64,000 bases of DNA from an uncultured Paracoccaceae bacterium (GCA_947500055.1 CANMQO010000006.1:1-64000), one strand, 5' to 3'. Positions 1 to 8,556 are shown, counted from the stretch's first letter. Notes: generated by a model not told the origin, from the sequence alone. Translations and numbers: made by a program.

Positions 1-1
1 G

Positions 2-1054
2 GAAAAGCCCGGTCGCCTTCGAAAGGAAAGTGGCCTAAACGAGCACTTGGAGCGGCATCAAAACGTGACAGGTCCAGTTTCGGTCTGCACCTATCTGATC
101 CGGGGCGCAGGCTATGACGTTTCCGGCATCACCCGCGAGATCGAGCTGGGGCCGGTCCTCGCAGGTGGCATCGGAACGTGTTTTGACCGCGATCTGATGG
201 CGGGCACGCTCACAGCGACTTCGCCATTCGGCGTGGACAGGACCGGCCGGGCTTCGGCCGGATATCACCTTGGCTTGGATTTGGTCAGCTCGAACGGCAA
301 TGGAACGCACGTGTATGCAGGCGTGCCGGGAACCGTGGTCTTCTCGGCCGCGAACAGGACGAATTCCGTCTTCGTTGAAACGCCGGACGGCCGACAGCGC
401 GTCGGCTACCTGCACGGACAGGCGAGGCGGGTCGCGCAGGATGATGCGGTGCTTCCCGACACCGTGGTCATCACGCAGGGCGATACAGGGTCGCCGGGTG
501 CCGTTCACCTGCATCTCGAAGTCCACGTCAACGGCGAGATCATGGCGTCTCTGGGCGAGGCTGCGGGCCGCGTGTGGCCGCTGGCTGATCGCGAAACCTT
601 CTTCGGTTCAAAGAACAGCAGCGGTCTGGCCGGTGCCAGCCTTGAGGGCGCAGCTCCCGCGCCGTTCTATGTCGTGAACCCGGAGACCTATTTGCACAGC
701 CGTCTGCCGTTCACATCGTCCGTCCTCTCGGCCGAACACTACGCACGGCAGGGCTTCTCCCGACCGGACGGGCTGACGCTGCAACCGACATGTGCGCCAA
801 GTGGCGACTATCTCAACGGGGGAATGGTCTCATCAAATGGCGGGCACAACGCCATGCAAGGCGTCACCGGGTTCGGCGTGGCCCTTGCTGGCAATCCACA
901 GACCAATGTGAACATGGCGTCTTCTGATGGCCGCGATGCGGCCATCCAGTACGGCCTTGCCGCCATCGGATCGGCGCGTAGCGGATCGAACATGGCGACA
1001 GCGTTGAGATCGCATGCCAGTGTCCTGTCCGGGCTAATCCTGACAAGCCGATGA
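2..1054 (+). CDS. M23-family (LytM-like) peptidase, 5' end outside window
   Basis: The frame is open to the left window edge; the first in-window start candidate is TTG at 47, so the true start may lie upstream. Counting from 47, the sequence shows the M23 zinc signatures HLGLD (His74, Asp78) and HLHLE (His154, His156) in a beta-rich core that also contains YAGVPGTVV and a GYLHG turn. This fits a peptidoglycan-hydrolysing metallopeptidase or a LytM regulator. A serine-, glycine- and asparagine-rich C-terminal third (about 230-335) is not part of the peptidase fold. Such enzymes are often carried by phages and conjugative elements to open the cell wall, which suits its place in the element. 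No signal peptide is visible because the N-terminus is missing. Confidence 0.7.
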   Translation, partial: EKPGRLRKESGLNEHLERHQNVTGPVSVCTYLIRGAGYDVSGITREIELGPVLAGGIGTCFDRDLMAGTLTATSPFGVDRTGRASAGYHLGLDLVSSNGNGTHVYAGVPGTVVFSAANRTNSVFVETPDGRQRVGYLHGQARRVAQDDAVLPDTVVITQGDTGSPGAVHLHLEVHVNGEIMASLGEAAGRVWPLADRETFFGSKNSSGLAGASLEGAAPAPFYVVNPETYLHSRLPFTSSVLSAEHYARQGFSRPDGLTLQPTCAPSGDYLNGGMVSSNGGHNAMQGVTGFGVALAGNPQTNVNMASSDGRDAAIQYGLAAIGSARSGSNMATALRSHASVLSGLILTSR

Positions 1055-1236
1055 GTTCGATAGAGAAAGATAGCGCGTTGGCCCGCTCCAGCGCAGGGCA
1101 GTTCCAGCTCATTTCCGCTGCATACGAAAGCGGGGATGAAGAGAAAATCGAAATGGCACTCTACCGGGTGGTCGCTGTTCGCAGAATGCTTCGATCAGGA
1201 TTCCTCGACTTAATCGAGAATGAATCCGACGACTAG
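1051..1236 (+). CDS. Small hypothetical protein of the integrated element
   Basis: A 61-residue ORF starting with an ATG that overlaps the TGA of the peptidase gene (ATGA), so it is probably translationally coupled to it. The product is mixed-charge and looks alpha-helical, with an acidic C-terminus (ENESDD). There is no signal peptide, membrane segment or motif I recognise. The coupling suggests it acts with the peptidase or belongs to the same module, but the function is unknown. Confidence 0.55.
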   Translation: MSSIEKDSALARSSAGQFQLISAAYESGDEEKIEMALYRVVAVRRMLRSGFLDLIENESDD

Positions 1237-1245
1237 ACCACCCAA

Positions 1246-1893
1246 TCAACCCAGATCATCAAGAGTTGCCTTGCGATCCCCATCTACTTGCCGCTGCCAT
1301 TCGGCCATATCTTTTTCAAACTGATCTTGGTCTTCGTAGTCTTCCCAGAATGGAGGCGCAGCGATATCTTCAGGGTGGAAACGGTAGCCAGTGGTCATTT
1401 TGACCGCATCACGTATCACCGCCGGATGAACGCGCGGCATGCCTTGCCAATCATGCATCAAGGCAAAACGGGCGACCTCAGACCGGGTATTCATGTCCAT
1501 CTTCGGATATTCGACATCAAGAAACAGAAGAATGGTGCGAAAATCGTTGATGGCGCTTTCAATCGTCTGAGGTCGTGGCTCGGCGCTCCGCCCAAGCAAA
1601 ATCTGGTTGAGGTCACCGCCGGTCAACACAGCAAGCCGCACAAGCGCGTCTGAAGGAATCGGTCGATTCCCCTCTTCGTAGTCGTAGTAGGTACGCGTCG
1701 TTACCTCCATAAGCGATGCCACATCCCGCTTTTTTAGACCGCGCTGATTTCGAAAACTCCGAAGGTTTTCGTGCACAGCATTACTCGGTGCGTAGCGGCG
1801 CTCCATATCTTCGAGATGATACCCATAGCCCATCTCGGCTTCAGCGCGCTCGCGCTCATCCTTCGAAGAAAGAAACTTGAACCCTTGTCCCAT
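1246..1893 (-). CDS. XRE-type helix-turn-helix regulator
   Basis: The 215-residue product has an XRE/Cro-like helix-turn-helix at about residues 43-95 (ENLRSFRNQRGLKKRDVASL, then a YYDYEEG recognition region and SDALVRLAVLTGG). A C-terminal helical domain of about 120 residues follows, with several Trp and Met residues. ATG at 1893 is preferred because GGAG lies about 7 bases upstream; the frame extends to a TTG at 1956, but that start has no ribosome-binding site. The gene is divergent from the small ORFs and integrase starting at 2005, so it is placed to act as the repressor or switch regulator of the element. Target sites are not identified. Confidence 0.75.
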   Translation of the reverse strand: MGQGFKFLSSKDERERAEAEMGYGYHLEDMERRYAPSNAVHENLRSFRNQRGLKKRDVASLMEVTTRTYYDYEEGNRPIPSDALVRLAVLTGGDLNQILLGRSAEPRPQTIESAINDFRTILLFLDVEYPKMDMNTRSEVARFALMHDWQGMPRVHPAVIRDAVKMTTGYRFHPEDIAAPPFWEDYEDQDQFEKDMAEWQRQVDGDRKATLDDLG

Positions 1894-2004
1894 AAGCGCT
1901 CCATAGGAAACATATTTCTCGTTTTTATAGTATTTTAAGAAGGATGTAGCTTGCAACTGAAACTTGTAGTTAGTTGAGGCAAAGAACCGATTGCCGAGGA
2001 AAAT

Positions 2005-2226
2005 ATGTCAGAGCTTTTAGCGCAAGGCCAAACACCCGAAGCTTGGAGTGAAGAACTTCGTGCACACGGCGTTCATGTCTCACCGCGCCTGATCCGCACC
2101 AAAGCGCGCGAAACGGGCCATTTTCACAAACTGGGGCGGTTGATGTTGCTGACGCCCGCTCAGATGGAGCGTCTGATCGAAAGCGCCTCGGACGAAGATG
2201 AAGCACCCGCGCGGAGCCTGAGATGA
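2005..2226 (+). CDS. Small element protein, possible DNA-binding
   Basis: A 73-residue protein with a strong ribosome-binding site (GAGGAAAAT directly before ATG). The helices SEELRAHGVHVSPRLIRTKA and LTPAQMERLIESA suggest a compact DNA-binding fold, and the tail is acidic. Its stop overlaps the ATG of the next gene (ATGA). It sits first in the small operon that ends in the integrase, where excisionase-like or control proteins are common. No family was recognised with certainty. Confidence 0.6.
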   Translation: MSELLAQGQTPEAWSEELRAHGVHVSPRLIRTKARETGHFHKLGRLMLLTPAQMERLIESASDEDEAPARSLR

Positions 2227-2477
2227 TAAAAGGTTCACGTCTTCCAGCAGATTGGGGCGGAGCCCTGCGCCGAGCGGACGCAGCACGGTATTGCGGCCAT
2301 TCGCCGGGGCATTTCGACAAGCTGGTGAGAAGCGGAATCTACCCGCCCGGACGGAACGCTGATGGAGTTGCAGTGTGGCTACGGTGGGAGTTGGATTCCG
2401 CGCTTGCCGACCTGCCTACCATTGGGGGACAAATGTGGAGCGAAGGAAACAGTTGTGACGAGGCGTTCGGTTGCTGA
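2223..2477 (+). CDS. AlpA/excisionase-like small HTH protein
   Basis: An 84-residue protein with a MerR/AlpA-like pattern: ALRRADAARYCGHSPGHFDKL, followed by a short wing (GIYPPGRNADGVAVWLRWEL). This resembles the helix-turn-helix proteins found beside tyrosine integrases that act as excisionases or integrase activators. It overlaps the preceding ORF by ATGA and ends just before the integrase start, so the three are likely co-transcribed. The excisionase role is inferred from position. Confidence 0.6.
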   Translation: MIKGSRLPADWGGALRRADAARYCGHSPGHFDKLVRSGIYPPGRNADGVAVWLRWELDSALADLPTIGGQMWSEGNSCDEAFGC

Positions 2478-2482
2478 CGAGG

Positions 2483-3558
2483 ATGAAACATCTCAACCCA
2501 TCTGGGCGGTTCCCCAGTGGCAATGTGCGCTATTACTACCGCCCAAAGGGGCAAAAGGGCATTCGTATGCCCGACCTTCCCTCGGATCACCCCGATTTCC
2601 TTGCGGCCTATGCAGAGGCTGCGGGTAGCACCAAACCGGTGCGGGCAAGAGCGGGCTCCGGCAGTCTTGCTTTGGCGGTTGAGGGATATCTGAAATCAGA
2701 CGTATTTCTCGTGGGTCTTGCGGAAGGCACGCGAGCTGTCAGACGGCGCATGTTGGACGAAATCCGCGAACGATACGGGCATGGCCGGGTGACTGACCTT
2801 CGGACCAAGCATGTCGAAGCTGACCTGAGCCGGTTCACGGGACACGCACGGAACAACCACCTGAAAGCATGGCGGGGCTTCGGAAAATGGCTCGCCGAGA
2901 CATACAAGATCCCTGATCCGACCACAGACGCCAGGAAAGCGCCCGTCGCGCAGTCAGATGGGCATCCCCCGTGGTCAGAAGAGGAGATCGAGGCTTTTCG
3001 CGCGCACTGGTCGATTGACACGCCGGAACGTCTGGCGTTCGAAGTGATCTTCTGGACCGGCGCGCGTATCTCGGATGCAGTTCGGTTGGGACACGGCAAC
3101 GTGGACCGGGATGGCTGGATCGTGTTCCGCCAGCAGAAGACCGGAGGTGAAGTCGCAATCCCCTTTGATCGCGCGCTACCGGACTTCGCAGAAGGCATGG
3201 AAGGGGATCTCGCCGTCTTCATGCAGCACTGGCCGCCCGTGAAGACAAGCACATGACGTGGATGACGACCGCGCATGGGAAATCCCGGAGCGTGAAGGCC
3301 GCAAGCCAATGGTTTGCGGCTAAAGCCAGATCTGCGGGCGTCTATGGCCGCTCGGCTCATGGTTTGCGGAAAAGCCGGGCGCGAGCGCTTGCCGAAGCCG
3401 AAGGAACCTCGGCTCAAATCGGGGCCTGGACGGGGCATGAAAGCCTGTCCGAGATCGAACGATACATCCGCAATTTCAACAAGCGGAAGGTGCTCAGCAG
3501 CACGAAAACGGAACAAAAAGTTCCAACTCAACCGACCAAAGTTCCAAACCTTCAATAA
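2483..3558 (+). pseudogene. Tyrosine recombinase (integrase), frameshifted
   Basis: Two reading frames together make one phage-type integrase. The upstream frame (to stop 3254-3256) carries the N-terminal and core-binding parts and the first catalytic Arg (TGARISDAV) plus the beta-hairpin Lys region (QQKTGGEVAIP). The downstream frame carries HGLRKS, the TGHESLSEIE box and the Tyr nucleophile in ERYIRNFNK. Continuity is restored if one base is added near 3226-3227, after codon CAG (3224-3226): the downstream frame then reads ALAAREDKHMTWMTTAHGK. No single polypeptide now holds all active-site residues. Start ATG 2483 follows GAGG; TTG 2471 is an alternative. A sequencing error is possible. 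It lies immediately before tRNA-Arg, its likely attachment site. Confidence 0.8.
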
Positions 3559-3590
3559 AAATGAGGAAAAACCGATGCTTAAAAAGGTGT

Positions 3591-3667
3591 TGGCGACCCC
3601 GGCAGGATTCGAACCTGCAACCTGCCCCTTAGGAGGGGGCTGCTCTATCCAGTTGAGCCACGGGGCC
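3591..3667 (-). tRNA. tRNA-Arg (anticodon CCT)
   Basis: On the minus strand a 77-base cloverleaf can be drawn. The acceptor stem GGCCCCG pairs with CGGGGTC (one G-U), the anticodon stem GCCCC/GGGGC encloses loop CTCCTAA with anticodon CCT, and the T loop is GGTTCGAATCC. The discriminator is G and CCA is encoded. The 3' end faces the integrase at 3558, marking it as the likely attachment gene of the element on the left. Confidence 0.95.
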
Positions 3668-3757
3668 TTTATGTTCTCTGAATGCCTGTCCGCGGCCATC
3701 TGGTCAACGGGAGAAAGGCCCGTTATCAATGCCCTAAGGCAATGCAGGACTGTAACG

Positions 3758-4783
3758 GTGACGAACCAAACAAAACGACCTCTTACGCTTCGTGATGTGT
3801 CTGAGGCCTCAGGGGTCAGTGAAATGACCGTCAGCCGCGTTCTGCGAAACAAGGGGGACGTCAGCGAGGCAACCCGCAAGAAGGTGCAAGAAGCCGCAAA
3901 GAGGCTGGGTTACGTTCCCAACAAGATCGCTGGCGCCCTTGCCTCGCAACGGGTGAACCTTGTGGCCGTGATCATCCCGTCATTGGGTAATATGGTTTTT
4001 CCCGAGGTGCTTTCCGGCATTTCAGAGACCCTTGAGGACACCGATTTGCAGCCGGTGGTTGGTGTCACCGACTATTTGCCCGAGAAAGAGGAAAAGGTCC
4101 TTTTTGAGATGCTGTCCTGGCGCCCCTCCGGGGTTATCATTGCGGGGCTGGAACATTCGGAGGCGTCTCAGGCGATGCTGCGTCAGGCTGGTATCCCTGT
4201 TGTCGAGATCATGGATATTGATGGTGAGCCGATCGATGCCTGTGTCGGCATTTCACATCGGCGCGCGGGTCGGAAGATGGCCGAGGAGATCATTGCCGCC
4301 GGGTATCGCCGCATCGGCTTTATGGGCACCAAGATGCCGCTGGACCACCGGGCTCGCAAACGCTTCGAAGGTTTCACCCGCACCTTGGCAAAGAGCGGCA
4401 TCGAAATCGCAGATCAGGAATTCTATTCCGGTGGGTCGGCATTGGCGAAGGGTCGCGAAATGACGGCCAAGATGACAGAGCGCACGCCGGATCTTGATTT
4501 CCTGTATTACTCCAATGACATGATTGGCGCGGGTGGCCTGCTTTACCTTCTGGAAAAGGGCATCGATGTTCCCGGGCAGATCGGATTGGCGGCTTTCAAT
4601 GGCGTCGAGTTACTGGACGGATTGCCGCGCCAGTTGGCCACGATGGATGCTTGCCGACGCGAGATTGGGGTAAAGGCAGCGCAGATCATTGCCGCGCGAA
4701 ATGCTGGTGCTGATGTCGTAGAAGGGCCGGTTGTCAAACTCAGCCCAAAGCTGGCCCTGGGCGAAACACTGCGTCGAAATTAG
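3758..4783 (+). CDS. LacI-family transcriptional regulator (GntR/gluconate-repressor-like)
   Basis: A 341-residue LacI-type repressor. The N-terminal helix-turn-helix (about residues 10-30, LRDVSEASGVSEMTVSRVLR) and hinge helix (YVPNKIAGALASQ) are intact, followed by a periplasmic-binding-like sugar-sensing domain (VNLVAVIIPSLGNMVFPEVL to the end). Start GTG 3758 gives the standard LacI length; upstream in-frame sequence runs through the tRNA and cannot be coding. The overall look resembles gluconate-type repressors, but no sugar-use genes adjoin it: it is convergent with folE2. The effector and regulon are therefore unknown, and the real targets may be elsewhere. Confidence 0.85.
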   Translation: MTNQTKRPLTLRDVSEASGVSEMTVSRVLRNKGDVSEATRKKVQEAAKRLGYVPNKIAGALASQRVNLVAVIIPSLGNMVFPEVLSGISETLEDTDLQPVVGVTDYLPEKEEKVLFEMLSWRPSGVIIAGLEHSEASQAMLRQAGIPVVEIMDIDGEPIDACVGISHRRAGRKMAEEIIAAGYRRIGFMGTKMPLDHRARKRFEGFTRTLAKSGIEIADQEFYSGGSALAKGREMTAKMTERTPDLDFLYYSNDMIGAGGLLYLLEKGIDVPGQIGLAAFNGVELLDGLPRQLATMDACRREIGVKAAQIIAARNAGADVVEGPVVKLSPKLALGETLRRN

Positions 4784-4877
4784 TCGCTAAAAATACCACT
4801 TGAGCCCAGGCCGCCGCGATATATCCGCCTTGCATTGACACACATACTTCAAGAGAAATCGGTGTTGTGGAAACGCC

Positions 4878-5981
4878 TTACCCCACGTGGAAAAGCGACG
4901 CGAACAGCCGCGGATCGAGGCTTTCTGCGGCAAAGGTCTTACCTTCGGTCAACACCGATACCGCATCATGGCTGTGAAGGCTTTCCTGATGGCTGGCGAT
5001 CACCCGAAAATCTGAAATCCGCTGATCCTTATGCAGTTGCTCGGTAAACAGCCGGGCGGCATCTTCGACAAAGATCGGATTGGCAGCATTCAGTTCGGCA
5101 AATGCCTGTTCGTCTTCGCGCTTGACCATGACCTGGGTTTCGGTTGGCACCGCCGTCCGCGCCAAATCGATCAGATCTTCAAACCAGAGCACATCGCCAC
5201 CATCCTCCAGCAACACCGACATCCGTGCCACTGATCGCTGGGAATGTGGTGTCGCCAATTGCCCACGGAACTGGCGGGCATGTTCGCTTAGCTCCAGCGA
5301 GCATGGGCAGGTCGAGGAATAGACGTAATCCAAATGCACGATCTTCTTGCGCACGCCCGCCGTCTCGACAAGCTCCAGCGCAATATCGTAATATTGATAG
5401 CCCGATAGCCCAGAGCGCAGGCTTCCCATTTGCATCGGAAAACTGAAACGCATCTGAATACGCGCGTCAAAGCTCTCCAGATCGGTCTTATAGGCGTCAA
5501 GGGCACGTTCAATCACCTCGAAACTGAATGTCTCTTCTGCATGTTTGTAAAACGTGCGCATGATCCGGGACATATTTATGCCCTTCTTTTCCGCCTCCAA
5601 CGACACGGAGCCCGTCACGGATGTCTCAAGCGTCAGGTCGCCCCCGTCGCGGGTGTGAAATTTGATCGGCAGCCGGAAATTCGAAATGCCCACATGCTGG
5701 ATCTGCTGTTTCGCGCCTTTGATCAGGCTGGATGGCCCGTTCTGCAAATCAGGCATCGACGCCTTGTAAGCCTCATCCACCTCAAACGCGTCAGGGTAGG
5801 CCCGCGCAAGGGCGGGGTAGTTTGACACTTCCTGTCCGGGAATCAGCCGCGATACCAGCGGATCAAGTGTCGCGACTTCCTCGGCGCTGACATCGCCCGC
5901 CCAACGCCGCAGCAGAGCCAACGCTGCCTCGGCATCTTCTCGGGTCGGATCGCGGTCGACTTCGCGCGCGTGGATGTTCAT
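4878..5981 (-). CDS. folE2: GTP cyclohydrolase FolE2 (type IB)
   Basis: The 367-residue product catalyses GTP to 7,8-dihydroneopterin triphosphate, the first step of folate and queuosine-precursor synthesis. FolE2 hallmarks are visible: MPDLQNGPSSLIKGAKQQIQ, the STCPCSLELSEHARQ metal-site segment with Cys at about 225 and 227, TPHSQRSVARMSV, and SHQESLHSHDAVS at the C-terminus. Length is typical. ATG 5981 has GAGAGGGGG upstream. The frame stays open to ATG 6089, which also has a fair ribosome-binding site (GGAAAGG), so a 36-residue extension cannot be excluded. Unlike FolE, FolE2 works without zinc in many bacteria. It lies downstream of metZ on the same strand, 165 bases away. Confidence 0.93.
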   Translation of the reverse strand: MNIHAREVDRDPTREDAEAALALLRRWAGDVSAEEVATLDPLVSRLIPGQEVSNYPALARAYPDAFEVDEAYKASMPDLQNGPSSLIKGAKQQIQHVGISNFRLPIKFHTRDGGDLTLETSVTGSVSLEAEKKGINMSRIMRTFYKHAEETFSFEVIERALDAYKTDLESFDARIQMRFSFPMQMGSLRSGLSGYQYYDIALELVETAGVRKKIVHLDYVYSSTCPCSLELSEHARQFRGQLATPHSQRSVARMSVLLEDGGDVLWFEDLIDLARTAVPTETQVMVKREDEQAFAELNAANPIFVEDAARLFTEQLHKDQRISDFRVIASHQESLHSHDAVSVLTEGKTFAAESLDPRLFASLFHVG

Positions 5982-6146
5982 CTCGGTGCCCCCTCTCGGT
6001 GCATTAGACTTTCCAAGATGGGTCGCATCATCGGAATTTCCAACGATATCTTCATAGATACGCAACAATTTGGGGCGCGGATCAGCCATCAGAGCCACCT
6101 TTCCAGGGGTTAAGTCAGTACATCTTAAGCACTTTTTTCGCGCCAG

Positions 6147-7322
6147 TCACAATCCCGCTATTGCCGCGCGCAAATCCGCCAAAAGGTCATCGGGATCTTC
6201 CAGACCGATGCTGAGCCGCACCAGCCCGGGGGTGATTCCAAGTGCTGCGCGCGTTTCCTCGGACAGCCGTTGATGCGTCGTCGTTGCCGGATGCGTTGCG
6301 ATGGATTTCGCATCACCCAGGTTGTTGGAAATCGTAATAATCTCCAACGCGTTCAGTAGTTTGAACGCCGCTGCTTGCGATCCCGCATCAATTGACAACA
6401 CTGTGCCGCCCGCCCCCATCTGCGCCTTGGTCAGCGCATGCTGTGGATGGGTTTCCAACCCGGGGTAGATTACCTGCGTCAATTGGCCATCCGACTCAAG
6501 CGCTGTAGCAATCATTGAGGCTGTCTCAGCCTGTGCCCGCACCCGCAATTCGATCGTTTCCAACCCTTTCAGCATCATCCACGCGGTAAAAGGCGACATC
6601 GAACCGCCGGTATGTTTCATATATGGCTCGACCGTGCCCCGTATAAACTCCTTTGTGCCAAGGATGATGCCGCCAAGGGCACGCCCCTGTCCGTCAATAT
6701 GCTTGGTCGCCGAATACACAACGACATTCGCACCCTGCGCAATCGCATCCGAAAAGACCGGCGTGGCAAAGACGTTATCAAGGATCACAACCGCCCCAAC
6801 CGCATGGGCCAGCTTGGACACGGCAGCGATATCAATCACCTCCAGCGTCGGGTTCGAAACGCTTTCGAAAAACACCGCCTTGGTATCGGGCCGGATCGCC
6901 GCCTCCCACGCGGCAAGATCAGTACCGTCGACAAACGTCACCTCAACACCAAATCGGGTCAGCACCTCTTCGAGAATATAAAGGCATGATCCAAACAACG
7001 CACGGGCGGATACAACATGATCCCCTGCCCGTAACATGGATGTCAGCGCGCCGCTAACTGCAGCCATGCCGGACGCAGTGGCAAAACCATCCTCGGCCCC
7101 TTCCATTGCCGCAATCCGGTCTTCAAACATGGCGATGGTCGGGTTGCCATAGCGGGCATAGATGAACTCATCATCGCCGCTTTGGATAAACCGCGCCTCC
7201 GCAGCCTCGGCCGTGTCATAGACAAAACCTTGCGTCAGATAGATCGCCTCGCTGACCTCGTTATACTGGCTGCGCCGGATACCTGCATGGACCGCCTTGG
7301 TCCGTTTCTTCCAAGTCTTCAT
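6147..7322 (-). CDS. metZ: O-succinylhomoserine sulfhydrylase (MetZ)
   Basis: A 391-residue Cys/Met-metabolism PLP enzyme making homocysteine from O-succinylhomoserine and sulfide. Visible features are the substrate and cofactor loop YARYGNPT, the GMAAVSGALTSM segment, the cofactor Asp in ILDNVFATP and the PLP-binding Lys at about residue 207 (VYSATKHIDGQGR). The STHPATTTH-type C-terminal segment (SIATHPATTTHQ) is also present. MetZ rather than cystathionine synthase is chosen from overall similarity and the SAM-II leader upstream. ATG 7322 has GAGGG 8 bases before it. Transcription should be controlled by the riboswitch and terminator between 7351 and 7450. Confidence 0.9.
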   Translation of the reverse strand: MKTWKKRTKAVHAGIRRSQYNEVSEAIYLTQGFVYDTAEAAEARFIQSGDDEFIYARYGNPTIAMFEDRIAAMEGAEDGFATASGMAAVSGALTSMLRAGDHVVSARALFGSCLYILEEVLTRFGVEVTFVDGTDLAAWEAAIRPDTKAVFFESVSNPTLEVIDIAAVSKLAHAVGAVVILDNVFATPVFSDAIAQGANVVVYSATKHIDGQGRALGGIILGTKEFIRGTVEPYMKHTGGSMSPFTAWMMLKGLETIELRVRAQAETASMIATALESDGQLTQVIYPGLETHPQHALTKAQMGAGGTVLSIDAGSQAAAFKLLNALEIITISNNLGDAKSIATHPATTTHQRLSEETRAALGITPGLVRLSIGLEDPDDLLADLRAAIAGL

Positions 7323-7350
7323 TGTTGTTCCCTCGCGCCATTTGCGCATC

Positions 7351-7383
7351 AAAAAACCCCGACACCGGGAAAAGGTATCGGGG
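7351..7383 (-). terminator. Intrinsic terminator in the metZ leader
   Basis: On the minus strand CCCCGATACC pairs with GGTGTCGGGG (one G-U) around a 7-base loop and is followed directly by six T. It lies between the SAM-II aptamer and the metZ start (29 bases from the ATG), so it is the expected expression platform for transcription attenuation when SAM is bound. Confidence 0.85.
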
Positions 7384-7391
7384 CGTAAACC

Positions 7392-7450
7392 CGTAGCCTT
7401 TTAGCAGATTGTTTAACGTGGCCTGCAATCCGGTAACAAATCACCACGCT
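7392..7450 (-). ncRNA. SAM-II riboswitch aptamer upstream of metZ
   Basis: The minus strand contains the SAM-II (metA-motif) core. A 5' stem strand CGTGG pairs with CCACG about 25 bases later; the loop carries GATTTG and GGATTGCAGG; then come an A/C-rich linker (TTAAACAATC) and the conserved GCTAAAAGG that forms the pseudoknot. SAM-II aptamers typically precede met genes in alphaproteobacteria, and metZ follows here. Known family members often act by hiding the ribosome-binding site; here a strong terminator follows, suggesting transcriptional control. Confidence 0.9.
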
Positions 7451-7479
7451 GCAAGGGATACGCCCCGGCTGTGCTGGCG

Positions 7480-8556
7480 TCAATCCTCCAATGCGGCAAT
7501 GCCCCCTTGCGCCATCGCCCGCGCGACCGCCCCCCAACCTGCGAAATTGGCAGCCATAAAGACGGCCCGGTCGGTATCGGGAACAAATCCGACGGTCGCG
7601 TACCACATGGTGTTAGAACCATCATGGGCCAACCAGCCCTGCGGGGTGATCGCCCAACCCATGGCATAATCGCCGCCAGAGGGTGCAGTGTGTAACCGCG
7701 TCCAACTGTCAAGCGATAGAAAACCGGTATCCCACGACGCGTGTGCCTGCAGATAGGTCAGCATGTCGACTACCCCGATGTGTGCGGTCCCCGCCGGGCC
7801 GAGCGCGGGAATATTGTCAGCCGAAGGCCCCGGCGGGATCGCGCGCAGAATAAGCCCGCGATGTCCACGAGGCTGATCTACGCTATCGGTGGTACCCGGT
7901 GGCCCGAAACCGGCAGAGCGCAACCCAAGCGGATCAAACACATGCGCCTGCATCAGCGCCTCCCAAGTCTGGCCAGTGGATTGTTGTAGCATCGCACCGG
8001 CAACGACATAGCCCGCATTGGAATAGGAGAACGTCCCGCGGGCCTCACCCGGCTCTGACAGAACCGCCTGCGCATAAGCGACCCGGTCAGCCATCATGTC
8101 GCGGTCGGCAAGCGACCCCGACAGGCTGCGCGATGCCAGCATCGACATATTTGCCGGCAGACCGGCACGATGGGTCAACAGTTCGTCATAGGTGACGTCG
8201 GCAAAGGCCGGATCGACCGTGACGACCTCACCAAGTGTCTCGCCCACCGTGTCGTCCCAACTGATCGCGCCCGCCTCGACAAGGCGCGCAATCAACGTCG
8301 CCGTCATGGATTTCGTGATCGATCCGATATGCCAAAGGTCGTTTTCGGTGACAGTAGCGGCATCGTCTATCGCGCGCAAACCGCCTGCGGCAATGCGGCT
8401 ACGGCCACCGTTGCTGACCCCCATCGCCACGCCGGGTGCACGCGTGCGTTCCAGCGCATCGGCCACCCATTTGGCAGGCGCAATATCCGCCCAGCTGGGC
8501 GGGGCCGTCGCAAATGCAAGGCAATAAAGAAGACGAGGCCATCTCATTACCCTCAT
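7480..8556 (-). CDS. Serine beta-lactamase-like hydrolase (class C / penicillin-binding fold), exported
   Basis: About 358 residues with an N-terminal signal sequence (RLLYCLAFATAPPSWA). Active-site motifs of the AmpC/esterase/DD-peptidase superfamily are present: SITK (Ser79, Lys82), YSN at about 178-180, and HDG near 300 in place of KTG. The HDG variant and lack of an ampR neighbour argue against a dedicated beta-lactamase; an esterase or peptidase acting in the periplasm is equally likely. The start is ATG 8556 or ATG 8547 (AGGG precedes the second). The gene is divergent from the glutathione transferase, and its end lies 30 bases from the metZ leader. Confidence 0.8.
   Translation of the reverse strand: MRVMRWPRLLYCLAFATAPPSWADIAPAKWVADALERTRAPGVAMGVSNGGRSRIAAGGLRAIDDAATVTENDLWHIGSITKSMTATLIARLVEAGAISWDDTVGETLGEVVTVDPAFADVTYDELLTHRAGLPANMSMLASRSLSGSLADRDMMADRVAYAQAVLSEPGEARGTFSYSNAGYVVAGAMLQQSTGQTWEALMQAHVFDPLGLRSAGFGPPGTTDSVDQPRGHRGLILRAIPPGPSADNIPALGPAGTAHIGVVDMLTYLQAHASWDTGFLSLDSWTRLHTAPSGGDYAMGWAITPQGWLAHDGSNTMWYATVGFVPDTDRAVFMAANFAGWGAVARAMAQGGIAALED

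Larger units (their letters stand above)
1..3590. mobile_element. Right end of an integrated element at tRNA-Arg (left part outside window)
   Basis: A block of accessory genes (M23-type peptidase, XRE regulator, small HTH proteins, tyrosine integrase) ends 33 bases from the 3' end of a tRNA-Arg gene, and the integrase is the last gene before it. This is the usual geometry of an element integrated at the 3' end of a tRNA. The tRNA itself is complete with encoded CCA. The left boundary and second attachment site are not in the window, so size and type (prophage, ICE or genomic island) cannot be told. The integrase is frameshifted, so the element is probably no longer self-mobile. Element status is inferred from gene content and position. 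Confidence 0.7.

Noticed and set aside
3314-3757. Long frame running from the integrase through tRNA-Arg into the LacI gene
   Set aside because: It reads through a complete tRNA and the integrase in a wrong frame; LacI length and motifs start at GTG 3758.
7480-8556. AmpC antibiotic-resistance beta-lactamase
   Set aside because: The third motif is HDG rather than KTG and no regulator adjoins; the superfamily is broad.
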